37,463 bases of DNA from Gracilaria caudata. Its lineage: Eukaryota > Rhodophyta > Florideophyceae > Gracilariales > Gracilariaceae. Each line of letters starts with the position of its first letter. The first letter of the stretch is position 1. Shown here piece after piece: positions 19,587-29,021 of this stretch. The stretch is from positions 1-37,463 of the forward strand of contig JASCIV010000149.1 in the NCBI GenBank assembly GCA_030374735.1, given 5' to 3'. The position numbers and the translations under genes were made by a program. A model generated the notes under the pieces. It was not told where the DNA came from. It saw nothing but the letters and a program-made list of their open reading frames with translations, and ran no database searches.

Positions 19587-21692
19587 ATGTCTGACCAACC
19601 TTTACGAAGAATCCTTTTCTCAAGCCCAGAGACACAAGAACGTTCCCACGCCATGAAAACTATTGTGAAGCCAAAAGAGGAAGTACGCTCCGTTACCCCA
19701 GTATCTGCGCGTACATCTGAAAGGAAGAAGCGAAGTCTACCAAGTTCATTCACATCTACATCACTGAGAGATATTTGCGAGTCTTCTCCGGTTCCGCTTC
19801 CCGTTGCAGCTGCAGCTGCTGCCGCCGCTGCTGCAAAACATAGTAACGATGCAGACAGCAAAACGACTATGGAAGAAATGGTGAAAGCTGCGGGATTAGT
19901 GCTGCACTCGCATTCATTTGGAGAGAGTGAAGAGCAAAAGGACACATCAACACCGGTGCGGCGTAAGAGTGTAACTTTTGCAGAACCAATTCAAGTTACT
20001 GAAAGCAAGCACTCGTTGAGCAGCCAAGATCCTATTGACCGTCAGATGACAGAACGCAAAGAGCAAAACGACGAAGACGATTCGAAAGCGATCGAGAATA
20101 TGTCAACATCAGACGCTGATGGGAATGTTGGAGAGAACCGTTTTCAACGAAGTCAACTCAGTCCAATTCGTCGTTTCGTGCATCGTTTAGGTGCTCCCAA
20201 GAACCAGTGGCGAACTGAAAACAGCAAAGCCGGATTCCAGCACATCGCAAGCCCTTCCACTATATCCAATGGTCGTGAAATGGAATTGGAACGTATGCCG
20301 CTCTTAAACAAGAACAAAATATGCCTGGAACGTAGTTCAGTTGAATGTAATGAACAAATAAAGTCGCAACGCGATGCGTTTAAAAGTGGTGAGAAAGTAA
20401 GAACAAAACATACTACGCTAACGAATGGCCAACAACATCGTGGAAATGGGGCTTTTGACTCGCTACCTTTAGAAGAGGAGTCTAAAAGTCATAGCCGTAC
20501 ACCGTCCTCAGACAACGGCTTGAGTTGGAAGCCAAATCGAACCCAGTCAAAACTGGAACTTGGGTTTTCAAACTCATGTGGAACACAAGCAAAGTCAAAC
20601 GAAGTTGCTCAATTCGCCTTTGAAGAAGAAAGCGGTAAGAGCTCTTTAACTACTGAGTCATTTACGAATGAATTGAAAAGCACCCAACGAGCTTCGACAC
20701 GTTCGCATAGAAAACCACGACTATCAGAGGTTCTCAAGCTCCAAAAATCATTAGAGACTGCATTCTGGACGGATTCTAGAATGATTCGGAAGCAAACTCA
20801 GGCCATTGTCATTTCCGACGATGAGAGTCCAACAACTCTCAGAGGAAAGAACTCAGCAACTCCGAAAAAGGAATTAGAGGTTTCCGTAAGTAGAGAACGC
20901 GACAAAACGCGTTCGAACAAGAAATCGGGTACAATGCTCCCCAGCTCCGTGAAGAAGAATGTTAAGACAGGTGGTATCGTTAAACCCTCTAGACATGCAT
21001 CTGTGATTCAAAGAGGAATGACAGGCTCCCCATCCATTGCCTCTCGAACTAGATCAAAAAGCGCTAAAGCCATCACGTGGGGCCCTAAGAAACAAGTCGA
21101 GAAGGCGCCACAAAGATTCCGAAGTCGTCCGAAGACGAAAAAAGGGGCGAATGAGATATCAGTCCAAACAACAGAGGAGGTTCAGAAGGAGACGGGAAAT
21201 GCAGACGTAGAGGTTGAAAAACATGAGGAACCAACTGCTGTGAGAACGCCGAGGAGTTCCAAGCGCAAATCCAGGGTACCGCAACACCTCCCAGATCAGG
21301 ATATTGCCGAGAGGTCGGAAAAGTTGGCCTCCGATGAACACGGTAGAAGAAAAGTATCAAAGACTAGCACAACTGCATCCCCCAGAAACTCGAAAGGGCG
21401 GACGTTATCTCTTAATGATGACGAAGAGGACTTCGACTCCATGGCTGAGAACAGTCGAGATCCAACCCCAGTTAGTCGGCGCGATCCGCTGCAAGACTTG
21501 AAGAAAGTGAAGCTAAACAACAGAATGTGGCAAAACGTTCGAGAGGGTTGGGAAGTGCACAATGACATCACGGCTTGCGCCGGACTAGGCCTCAACTCAT
21601 CTACAGTAAGCGTCTACGTCGAAAGTCCCTTCGGCTGTGAAAATTTGGTATCCGCGTTCGCATCGGACTTTGGTCTTGAAGATAAGGAATGA
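19587..21692 (+). CDS. Disordered basic protein with PP1-docking-like motifs
   Basis: I do not recognise a family. The 701-residue intronless protein is Ser/Thr/Lys/Arg/Glu-rich and predicted by eye to be disordered, with an alanine run of about ten residues at 74-83. Two short motifs fit the RVxF protein-phosphatase-1 docking pattern: KSVTF at 127-131, in the classical context RRKSVTFAEP, and KAITW at 494-498. Both lie next to basic and Ser/Pro sites, as in Ki-67, RepoMan and other chromatin-bound PP1 regulators. Several SP and TP sites and clusters of K/R suggest a phosphorylated nuclear protein. The last 60 residues (WQNVREGWEVHNDITACAG onward) are more hydrophobic and could be a small folded domain. 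The function is inferred only from motifs; coding is supported by its length and codon use like its neighbours. Confidence 0.65.
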   Translation: MSDQPLRRILFSSPETQERSHAMKTIVKPKEEVRSVTPVSARTSERKKRSLPSSFTSTSLRDICESSPVPLPVAAAAAAAAAAKHSNDADSKTTMEEMVKAAGLVLHSHSFGESEEQKDTSTPVRRKSVTFAEPIQVTESKHSLSSQDPIDRQMTERKEQNDEDDSKAIENMSTSDADGNVGENRFQRSQLSPIRRFVHRLGAPKNQWRTENSKAGFQHIASPSTISNGREMELERMPLLNKNKICLERSSVECNEQIKSQRDAFKSGEKVRTKHTTLTNGQQHRGNGAFDSLPLEEESKSHSRTPSSDNGLSWKPNRTQSKLELGFSNSCGTQAKSNEVAQFAFEEESGKSSLTTESFTNELKSTQRASTRSHRKPRLSEVLKLQKSLETAFWTDSRMIRKQTQAIVISDDESPTTLRGKNSATPKKELEVSVSRERDKTRSNKKSGTMLPSSVKKNVKTGGIVKPSRHASVIQRGMTGSPSIASRTRSKSAKAITWGPKKQVEKAPQRFRSRPKTKKGANEISVQTTEEVQKETGNADVEVEKHEEPTAVRTPRSSKRKSRVPQHLPDQDIAERSEKLASDEHGRRKVSKTSTTASPRNSKGRTLSLNDDEEDFDSMAENSRDPTPVSRRDPLQDLKKVKLNNRMWQNVREGWEVHNDITACAGLGLNSSTVSVYVESPFGCENLVSAFASDFGLEDKE

Positions 21693-21930
21693 GTCGTGGC
21701 AGTTTAGTGGATGTAATCAGTGAGCCAGCGAAAGTGAGAGATCGTGATCCCGAACGCGCAAATCTTGCACGGTGAAGAATATGAACGGTATGCAGCAAAG
21801 CGAAATCCCAATCTATTCACTCGAATAGAAGCCAGAAGTTCGTAACAAAAGATAAACTATAAACAAGGTCGCAATTCTCTTCGCAAAAACCCGCACGAGG
21901 TTTCTGTTCCACGACATCAGGCTCCGAGCT

Positions 21931-22206
21931 TCATTCCTGAGGGTTCTCTTGAGATTTCTTCATGATTTCGGCAAGCTTCTGTTGAGTGGGAGCAGCTTCT
22001 TTGGCTCTCTCTTCTGCTTCCTTCGTGTTGACTGGGCTCTGTTTGACCAAGCCCACCGGTTTCTTGGGGGGACCAGCTGCCATTTTGGCCGCAAGATCAT
22101 TGAGGAAGTTCGCGTTGTTGGGACTTAAAACTAAACCGTCAGCAGTTCAGGTTTCATTTGGTTATATCAATCATTTCAGCTGAAAAGAACTCCAAACTTA
22201 CTTCAT
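21931..22206 (-). CDS. Small Lys/Pro-rich protein with a 5-nt first coding exon
   Basis: The first exon contributes only ATGAA (22206-22202), directly followed by a consensus donor GTAAGT; the 78-nt intron ends TTTTAAG, and exon 2 (22123-21931) continues the frame to give 65 residues. The product starts MNPNNANFLNDLAAKMAAG, then has GPPKKPVGLV and a charged Ala/Glu/Lys helix ending at TGA. I do not recognise the family. Coding is supported by the textbook donor exactly at the frame, the clean open frame and strong amphipathic helix character. If the splice is wrong, an internal ATG in exon 2 (at MAAGPPKK) would still give about 50 residues. It ends 238 bp from the convergent 701-residue gene. 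Confidence 0.55.
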
Positions 22207-22836
22207 GTTGAATATGGAAATGGCTTGGAAACACGACAACGACGAGACGGAGACGTCAACACCAGTATGAGCAATGTTCTTCAGACGCTAGTGAAGGAAG
22301 TTGCTCTTGCTGAGGGACGAAGCGGCTTTGAAGCATTAGCGCTCAGAATCTATGTAGGTGGTATGATAGACGGTCAAAAGCAATGTACAAACGAACCGCA
22401 GATGAATTTGTCTCGATAACAGGGGTGGAAGGCGCGCAAAGGAAGAAGCAATGAAGTATGTTGAGTTGTGTTGAGTTGTTACGTATCGGAAACGAGATAG
22501 GCTCGGAGATTTCCAAATTTGATTTCCGCATTTGCCGGCGGTATCCTTCATTTTTAAGGATATTAGGGCTACCATTGAGCATTTTCCACCGCAGAACCCA
22601 GAAAGCGCGGGTCTGCGTCATGCACTCGTGACCTGAAGCAACCAATGTCGTGCGACCACCGCATCATCATGATAACACAATCCCCCTGTCCGTCGCCGAC
22701 ATAACATAACCCAAATCGGAGGCTAGAACGGTAAACCCTGTTAAGCAAAAGAATCAATCACTGGACCTAAGGTGGGCGCAAAGCTGGGACCCAGTGAAGG
22801 CCAACAGCGATACGTGCTCGACGCACCCTGGACAGA
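22207..22836. promoter_or_regulatory. Shared upstream region of small gene and SelO
   Basis: 630 bp between two divergent genes. A plus-strand frame from the ATG at 22267 to 22419 is open but unrecognisable and would cover the small gene's promoter, so I do not call it. The word TTGAGTTG is repeated near 22461-22478. No RNA gene seen. Confidence 0.4.
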
Positions 22837-24651
22837 ATGAACCCATTCCTACGGAAACAATTATCAAAACACGCCGCCTTTGCTGTATCTGTTCCTCTGA
22901 AAACGAGGCGATTTGTTCTTCATAGAACGTTAAACATGTCCCACGCTCCGATACAAACGGCCACGGTCGGAATTTCTGGTCTCAAGTTCGTCTCGTCCTT
23001 TACAGAAAGCCTCCCAGGAGATAGTCGAACCGACAACGAAACGAGGCAAGTATTGAATGCTGCTTTCTCTCTTGTTCGACCCACGGATCCGAAAAAAGAT
23101 GACCTTGCTGAAGCATGGCGGGAAGCTGTAAAAGAAGGAAGAGTAAGAATAAAAGAAGGGGGAGATCCCATTCTGAAGAAGGCCCTCATAGGATGGAGTC
23201 CTTCATGCGCAAAGCTCTTTGATCTCGGCGACGCGTACCCGAGCGAAGAAGAAACAGAATCAATCATAGAGGTGCTTGGAGGCTTCGGACCGATTTGGCC
23301 TGGTATGAAACCGTATGCCATGTGTTATGGCGGCCATCAGTTTGGGAATTGGGCTGGGCAACTTGGAGATGGCAGAGCCATATCAATGGGAGAGTACATC
23401 AATAAACTGGGAGAGCGTTGGGAAATCCAGCTGAAGGGGGCTGGGAAGACACCTTATTCTCGATTTGCTGACGGTCGAGCTGTCTTGCGTTCATCAATCC
23501 GAGAGTTTCTGTGCTCTGAAGCAATGCATCATCTTGGCGTGCCGACAACTCGGGCTCTATCTCTGATAGGAACGGGTGCTGGTGTTGTCCGAGATATGTT
23601 TTATTTGGGTGATCCACAACTCGAGCCAGGCGCAGTTGTATCCAGGGTGGCACCATCGTTCTTGAGATTGGGAAACTTCCAGCTTGCGGCTTTCAGAGGC
23701 GATGAAGAGCTTCTTCGTGGAATAGCAGATTATGCAATCAGAAATCACTTCCCGAGTCTCCTAAACCTTCCTGATGACTTGAAAGAAGGACCCCCCGGGC
23801 GATACTCTGCATTCGTACGGGAAATCGCGAAACGAAACGCGGAAATGGTCGCCAAATGGCAAGCTATAGGGTTCGTCCACGGAGTAATGAATACTGACAA
23901 TCTCTCGATTCTTGGTCTTACGATTGACTATGGTCCATACGGGTTCCTCGACGTCTATGATCCAGAGTACACTCCAAACACAACTGATATTCCTGGTCGG
24001 CGATATAAGTACTCATCGCAACCTTTTGTTGCACAATGGAATGTTATGCAGTTTGCCAAGTCTATGATCAAACTTTGTAGTGAGGAGGATATGCAACGTG
24101 TAGTGCGTGATTTTGAAGATATGTATCAGGCCGCTTATAACACCGAAATGGCGAAAAAGTTGGGAGTACTCGAGCTGTCTTCTAAGGACGATCAAGCTCT
24201 TCTGGCTGACTTTCTTGAAAACATGAAGCTGTCGAAGGCTGACTTCACAAATACGTGGCGAGCACTGTCTAGAATATCCACGGATTCTACAGCATCTGAT
24301 TGTGAACAATGGTGTGAACAACTGTCTTTGAACTCCGATGAGGCATCATCGAAAGCCTGGGAAATATGGACATCAAGGTATGTCGCAAGGCTGAGAGAAG
24401 ATAGTGAGAAGCTCACTGCAGAGGAACGGGTAGAAAAAATGAATGGGTCGAACCCAGTGTACATCCTACGTAACTATATAGCGCAGACTGCCATTGAGAA
24501 GGCCGAGAAGGGCGATTTTTCTGAAGTCCAAGTGCTGCATGATTTGCTAACACACCCATACGAAGAGCAAGCGGGTAAGGATATGTATACGAGAAAACCT
24601 CCGGCTTGGGCTTCCAGGCCGGGAGTTTGTGTGAATAGCTGCAGTAGTTGA
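22837..24651 (+). CDS. SELENOO: SelO-family protein AMPylase, Cys form
   Basis: This 604-residue intronless protein belongs to the SelO pseudokinase family, which transfers AMP from ATP to Ser/Thr/Tyr of proteins, mostly in mitochondria, in the redox response. The leader (MNPFLRKQLSKHAAFAV...) is basic and fits mitochondrial targeting; a second Met starts MSHAPIQ after about 33 residues. Visible core motifs: GGHQFGNWAGQLGDGRA, the Lys/Arg-rich QLKGAGKTPYSRFADGRAVLRSSIREFL, and the catalytic HGVMNTDN at 348-355 with metal-binding IDYG at 363-366, in the same ten-residue spacing as bacterial SelO (D252, N253, D262). Animal SelO has selenocysteine close to the C-terminus; here the end is CVNSCSS followed by TGA, so Cys stands in. 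The TGA three codons after the last Cys is taken as a normal stop. Confidence 0.93.
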   Translation: MNPFLRKQLSKHAAFAVSVPLKTRRFVLHRTLNMSHAPIQTATVGISGLKFVSSFTESLPGDSRTDNETRQVLNAAFSLVRPTDPKKDDLAEAWREAVKEGRVRIKEGGDPILKKALIGWSPSCAKLFDLGDAYPSEEETESIIEVLGGFGPIWPGMKPYAMCYGGHQFGNWAGQLGDGRAISMGEYINKLGERWEIQLKGAGKTPYSRFADGRAVLRSSIREFLCSEAMHHLGVPTTRALSLIGTGAGVVRDMFYLGDPQLEPGAVVSRVAPSFLRLGNFQLAAFRGDEELLRGIADYAIRNHFPSLLNLPDDLKEGPPGRYSAFVREIAKRNAEMVAKWQAIGFVHGVMNTDNLSILGLTIDYGPYGFLDVYDPEYTPNTTDIPGRRYKYSSQPFVAQWNVMQFAKSMIKLCSEEDMQRVVRDFEDMYQAAYNTEMAKKLGVLELSSKDDQALLADFLENMKLSKADFTNTWRALSRISTDSTASDCEQWCEQLSLNSDEASSKAWEIWTSRYVARLREDSEKLTAEERVEKMNGSNPVYILRNYIAQTAIEKAEKGDFSEVQVLHDLLTHPYEEQAGKDMYTRKPPAWASRPGVCVNSCSS

Positions 24652-24898
24652 CGTGTGCGATTGAACATACTGTAAAGGCTTTGCGCTTGGGCAAGGGGGC
24701 AGAACGCTAGCCTTCGAAAAGAAAACGATCTCAAATATATTTGTGGCTTCCAGTCTGGAAGTTCCAGACCCGCTTTCATGCACTGCTTCCTTGCTTTACT
24801 TACTAAGGAGCCCATCTCATTCCGTTCTTCAGTCCCGGTGACCAGGCGCAGATTTTCCCGACCGCAGGATTGTGCGATAGAGTGCATCGGCGTACTGC

Positions 24899-25496
24899 AT
24901 GGAGAATTCAGGAGAGCGATCTGATGAAAAAGTTCATGATTTGGTCGGTGATGACGACTTCTTTGGAAGTCAGGATGAAGATATAGGACTAGAAAAGGAA
25001 AGGCAAGAGCGAGAAATAGCGGCGCTGCGCCGACACCACTACACAAGTGGACTTCGTGAAGGCGCCAATTCAGCGCGCGAGGCTCATGTTCAACAAGGAT
25101 TTGATGACGGCTTTTCAGCAGCAACAAAGTCTGTTAGCAAACCGGCATTTCTGTGAGTTGCTCAAAACTCTACCATTTGAACGAAGATTCTAACGAAGTC
25201 ACATATGTTATTGGTTCCCATTTGCCCAATGTTGAAGCCTAGGAGCTTCCAATGTTCTTGAAGCATTTTATTCCAAGCATGGTTGTTCCGGATCTTCAAA
25301 TGCAAAGACAACTGCGCTAGACGACACGGAAGTTTTGACAAGAGATCTCCGTCAATTGAGCGTAATAAACGCCGATCTGCGCGCAAAGCTGCACGACATG
25401 CCTTTGGACACTACATTATGTATTGAGAACGCTGTTGAAGCATGCGAAAAGGTCGCGATCATTAATCTTCCATCATACATGCACAGCTTCCCCTAA
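24899..25496 (+). CDS. YAE1: YAE1-family protein, 2 exons
   Basis: YAE1 and its partner LTO1 form an adaptor that brings the cytosolic iron-sulfur cluster assembly machinery to the ABC protein Rli1/ABCE1, needed for ribosome recycling. Exon 1 is 24899-25152, ending at GTGAGT; exon 2 is 25238-25496; the joined product has 170 residues. The deca-GX3 region spans residues 51-87 (GLREGANSAREAHVQQGFDDGF, continuing across the splice as LLGASNVLEAF). Yeast Yae1 has LRENHSKRGYLDG...LQEGFNDGF in the same order, and the acidic start with DDFFGSQDED also resembles it. Two nearer AG acceptors (25242 and 25245) lead to an early stop, so the AG at 25236-25237 was chosen because it keeps the frame open to a natural end. 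It is convergent with VIPP1, 142 bp away. Confidence 0.82.
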
Positions 25497-25638
25497 GGGA
25501 CATTCACTGTTCACTACGAACTCCCAGGATTAATGGGCACCGTTGAGTATAGTACATTCGGAGCAGTGAATGCCTCTTAAATCTATACACACGTCAAAAG
25601 TCCATAGCACACTAAGTTTCAAGTACATGACACAACAT

Positions 25639-26538
25639 TCACATGTTCTTCTTCATTTTCTCAAGCTCACCCTCGACCTCCGGGTCATAGCTACCCTTAA
25701 GCTGGAAAGGAGATGTACCAGAGAGCTGATTCTTCATCTTTTGAAGTTCGTCATCTACAGAGTCACTTTCTAGAGCTTTGAACTTGCTTTCGAGACTGAT
25801 ATCCGCAGAACCCCCCAATGAAAGCTCCCGAGACACGTCTGCTTTGACCTCCAACTCCTCAACCTTCGCCTTCATTCGTTCGAATGCTTCGAGACCACCG
25901 CTTGTTGACACATTGCTCAGCATATCATTGACCTTTTGACTAGTTTTTGCCGTTCTCGCCCTCGCAACGAATTGGTCCTTCTTTGACCTTGCTTCACTAA
26001 TCTTCGATTCGAGTTGCTGCATCGATGTGAAAAGCTTGTCCACATTAGCTTTCATACCTCCAATCTGCGCAGCAAGGCTGGCTTCCTGGTCGTCGGCTGA
26101 TTTCTTTCGCACAAGCGCCTCTCGCGCAAGATCCTCCTCCCCCTTTTGCAAAGCCATTTGAGCCCTCTTTTTCCACTCCGTGCTAGTTGTAGAAGCTTGC
26201 TCGCGTTGGCGTTCAATTCTCTTCAGCGTCGCACTGACCTCTGCATAAGCTTGACGGACTTTAACAAGATCATTCTGCATATCGGTTACGGTCTGGTTGA
26301 GAACCTTTTCGGGATCTTCCATACCGGAAACAACCTGATTGAGGTTGGCACGAACTACCCGAAAGAACCTGTCGATCAAGTTCATCTGAATCGACGTCAA
26401 GGGCGGGTGGGATGGTCGAGCACGGCGCACTGGAGGACTTGTGTACATTGTCCTTAGCCTCCGACCAGTAAAGGACGAGACAGTCAGGGGACGACATAGC
26501 GGCGTTGTCGAGATAGGCACAACGTACGCAGCACTCAT
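25639..26538 (-). CDS. VIPP1: VIPP1/IM30 (PspA family), plastid-targeted
   Basis: VIPP1 is an ESCRT-III-like protein that oligomerises on membranes and is needed for thylakoid biogenesis and membrane protection in chloroplasts and cyanobacteria. The 299-residue product has a 51-residue leader rich in Ser, Thr, Arg and Pro with almost no acid, typical of a transit peptide; the mature part opens MNLIDRFFRVVRANLNQVVSG with EDPEKVLNQTVTDMQNDLVKVRQAYAEV, the signature of PspA/VIPP1 (helix alpha-0 and alpha-1). Long coiled coil follows to about residue 250, with two Ala/Lys heptad stretches. The end EGELEKMKKNM resembles the C-terminus before or at the VIPP1-specific tail, which is short here. This is the best evidence that the organism is photosynthetic. 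PspA of bacteria would not have the leader. Confidence 0.9.
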   Translation of the reverse strand: MSAAYVVPISTTPLCRPLTVSSFTGRRLRTMYTSPPVRRARPSHPPLTSIQMNLIDRFFRVVRANLNQVVSGMEDPEKVLNQTVTDMQNDLVKVRQAYAEVSATLKRIERQREQASTTSTEWKKRAQMALQKGEEDLAREALVRKKSADDQEASLAAQIGGMKANVDKLFTSMQQLESKISEARSKKDQFVARARTAKTSQKVNDMLSNVSTSGGLEAFERMKAKVEELEVKADVSRELSLGGSADISLESKFKALESDSVDDELQKMKNQLSGTSPFQLKGSYDPEVEGELEKMKKNM

Positions 26539-27209
26539 AGCTTCCTGCTCCGCTTCACAAAATGTGGTTTCCCGATGGAGAGAACGAATTTTCGTCGTTC
26601 AATGTCCTTTTCGATGAACTTGGAAGTAATACGGGGTTTTAACCGCTGCCAAGTTTGTTCCGACCTCTTTCGCACGCCTATGATACTCTCAGAGAGGGGT
26701 CCCTTTGGAGAAGTCTGAGGTTCGATTGGGAGGAAAACGCTCTGGAAGGGAGACAGATTTTGAGCCTTGAGGCAAAGCGAGAACCACAAAAGAGAAGGGA
26801 GAGGATGCATGGATCCACCTGGACGTTTTCGATTGGACGTCTATTTGTTTAATTCATTTTATGTTCTGTTTCAGAAGCATTTCGCCACTGTTAGCCGAAA
26901 ACCCCAGTGTTATACGGCACCAGAGGGCTAATTTTTGCTGACAAGCGCTGCTGTCTTCGTGAACCAAGACTTCAACCAGAGTTGGTTCATCGTTGATCAC
27001 CAATGATGATTAGGATAGTGATGTCATAAGACGCGCGAAGCAGATCTCCCGCAGGCTCAGCCGGTACTAGATCCGCCTTCACTTTTGGAGGTATCTTCGT
27101 CGCTTGCGGATGTAATGCCACCTGAGCGCCATTCTCAAGTTTTGTGAGTATGTATATGCGCTTCACTGACAAGGTCATATTGCATTGTTCGAAGGAGCTG
27201 TGAACACCA
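26539..27209. promoter_or_regulatory. Shared upstream region of VIPP1 and first p24 gene
   Basis: 671 bp between two divergent genes. On the minus strand 27178-26987 is open from an ATG for 63 codons and reads like a possible protein (MTLSVKRIYILTKLENG...), but it starts 32 bp from the p24 ATG and has no recognisable family. I leave it uncalled. Confidence 0.4.
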
Positions 27210-27968
27210 ATGTCTTTCAAAAGACTTCTGTACAGTGTGGTACTCCTCTTCCTCTGTTTCCCATCTTTAAGCGCTTTTCAGTTTATCCTACCGGCGAAAA
27301 CGAGAAAATGTTTCCGCGAGGATATACCACTCAGCACCGACACGCTGTTTACTTATACCGTGGCTCAGGGCATTGGAGAGATGCCGGTGTCTGTGCGAGT
27401 AATGGACATGACGGGGAAAGTTATTCTCGTTCGCCAATCTGTTGACCATGGAGTGTTTACGTTTCGATCTCCCGACGTAATCCCCAATGTACCTCAAAAG
27501 AATGATTGGTCGTTGCGCGATGAAGACACCGACGATGACGCGTATTTCCGAGCGATACCTGGTGGTGCTGGAGATAATCGTGTTCCTTATGTTTTCTGCT
27601 TTGAGCATGTGTCTTCCCTTCATTTTCCTCATTTGAATGTACGCGGGGGGACACAGGAGAGGCAGATCATATTTAGCATCAAATCCGGAACAAGTTCTAG
27701 GGACATGGAGTATTACGACAAACTCGCTAAGGAAAGACATTTGACTGCCACTGAAGAGTCATTTCATATCGTAGAAGACCGAGTATCAGACATGGTTCGA
27801 TTGGTCGACGAAATGAGGGAGAGAGAACTTCGTATGGATCATATGAACAAACGGACGCAAAGAATGGTGACTGTGTATGCAATTCTGACATGTATATCAA
27901 TCGCTGCTGGTGCAGCATATTCTTCCTATGTGACGTTCAAGCATATCCATGAGGAAAAGCGTATTTGA
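27210..27968 (+). CDS. p24/TMED family cargo receptor
   Basis: p24 proteins are type I membrane proteins that cycle between ER and Golgi in COPI and COPII vesicles and act as cargo receptors, for example for GPI-anchored proteins. The 252-residue intronless product has a signal peptide (1-22, MSFKRLLYSVVLLFLCFPSLSA), a GOLD beta-sandwich whose two conserved Cys are C34 (RKCFRED) and the Cys in YVFCFEH, a charged coiled-coil stalk (TEESFHIVEDRVSDMVRLVDEMRERELRM), one transmembrane helix (about 219-240) and a short tail ending HEEKRI. The usual diphenylalanine COPII signal and strict KKxx are not present, so its trafficking may depend on partners. An aspartate-rich loop (RDEDTDDDAYF) sits in the GOLD domain. 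A second p24 gene follows 1.05 kb downstream on the same strand. Confidence 0.88.
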   Translation: MSFKRLLYSVVLLFLCFPSLSAFQFILPAKTRKCFREDIPLSTDTLFTYTVAQGIGEMPVSVRVMDMTGKVILVRQSVDHGVFTFRSPDVIPNVPQKNDWSLRDEDTDDDAYFRAIPGGAGDNRVPYVFCFEHVSSLHFPHLNVRGGTQERQIIFSIKSGTSSRDMEYYDKLAKERHLTATEESFHIVEDRVSDMVRLVDEMRERELRMDHMNKRTQRMVTVYAILTCISIAAGAAYSSYVTFKHIHEEKRI

Positions 27969-29021
27969 TCAAGTCCTGTACATTACGATACAATTTTTCT
28001 TTGCCATGACCATAACAGTGTCTTTCTTTAATGATAATCACACTAATCATCAAACCCTTCAGTCTAACTGCGGAATAGAAGAATTTCTGAAGAGTAAAAG
28101 TCCTGAGTCAAGTCCTACGCTTCAATATACGTTGTACGTATAGAACGGTCTAGCAAGCCAAACTAAGGGATTCGCACACCTCGAGCCCAAGAAGTCGAGA
28201 ACTTTTTTTTTGTATTCCTATTCCATGTCCTCAAGAATCTTCAAATGTGGCCCCGATTTTTGCCATGAACTGTTAGTCTCTCTTGAAGAATTGATTCGAG
28301 AACAGAATCTTGTTCAAGGTTCTATACAAAGTTCGCGGAACACTCTAACCAAGGTGGAGGCGTTCATGATCTTTTCCATGATAATCACTCCCACGCCCAC
28401 GCGCGGTGTCCTGCATGCTCATAGCACGACTCCCTTTTGCATGTCAGTTTTCAATTACACCACACTCTTGATGAGATCCGTCCCTGCTGTAATGGCATCG
28501 CATCGCCTCTGGTGTCCATTGGTAGCCGTCAACGTGTAGCATGCAACACCTGCATTCTCCCATACTCCCAAGCTTTCCGCAATGCATCCACCTTGTCAAG
28601 CACACGGTCGAAACGCAATGCCGTCGGTCGCTTGTAAAACCGTACCAATGTTCACCTTGTTTCCTAACTGCTTGAAACTTTGACACCAGCGGCTTAGGTT
28701 CGTCCCATCGGTACCTTTGTAACTGAAGAATAGGGTTCGTAACTGGAAAGCGCTGCTCACACGAGGATACTCCGGACGCATTCCAAAGAGCCCAGGTACC
28801 TTCTCAGTCCTAGTACATTCCTGACACCTAAATCCATCGGCTTGAAAACCCGAGTGAAGTTATTTTCTCAGTCTACGGTCTTGGCTCAAAGTTTGATTTC
28901 AGTGCACACTTCTCTTTCCTCAAGTTTTCTTGATCAGCTCTAGAAAGTGAGGATCACACAAGTATTTCTTCCTTGCAATGCTGTGAAGTTGTTTGCGAGG
29001 GTCTACGTTTTCAATACCAAC
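27969..29021. other. Intergenic region between the two p24 genes
   Basis: About 1.05 kb with no gene that I can support. Open frames at 28444-28781 on the minus strand contain Cys/His-rich stretches (for example HCVSTVCLTRWMHCGK) but are short, shifted relative to each other, and have no known domain. A T/AT-rich stretch lies near 28203-28211. The second half should contain the promoter of the second p24 gene. Confidence 0.4.

Noticed and set aside
22267..22419. A plus-strand frame starting MSNVLQTLVKEV
   Set aside because: It would lie antisense to the leader of the small gene at 21931-22206 and has no recognisable family or splice continuation.
25242..25245. Alternative splice acceptors for YAE1
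   Set aside because: Both lead to an in-frame TGA within a few codons; the AG at 25236-25237 keeps 86 more codons open and retains the GX3 pattern.
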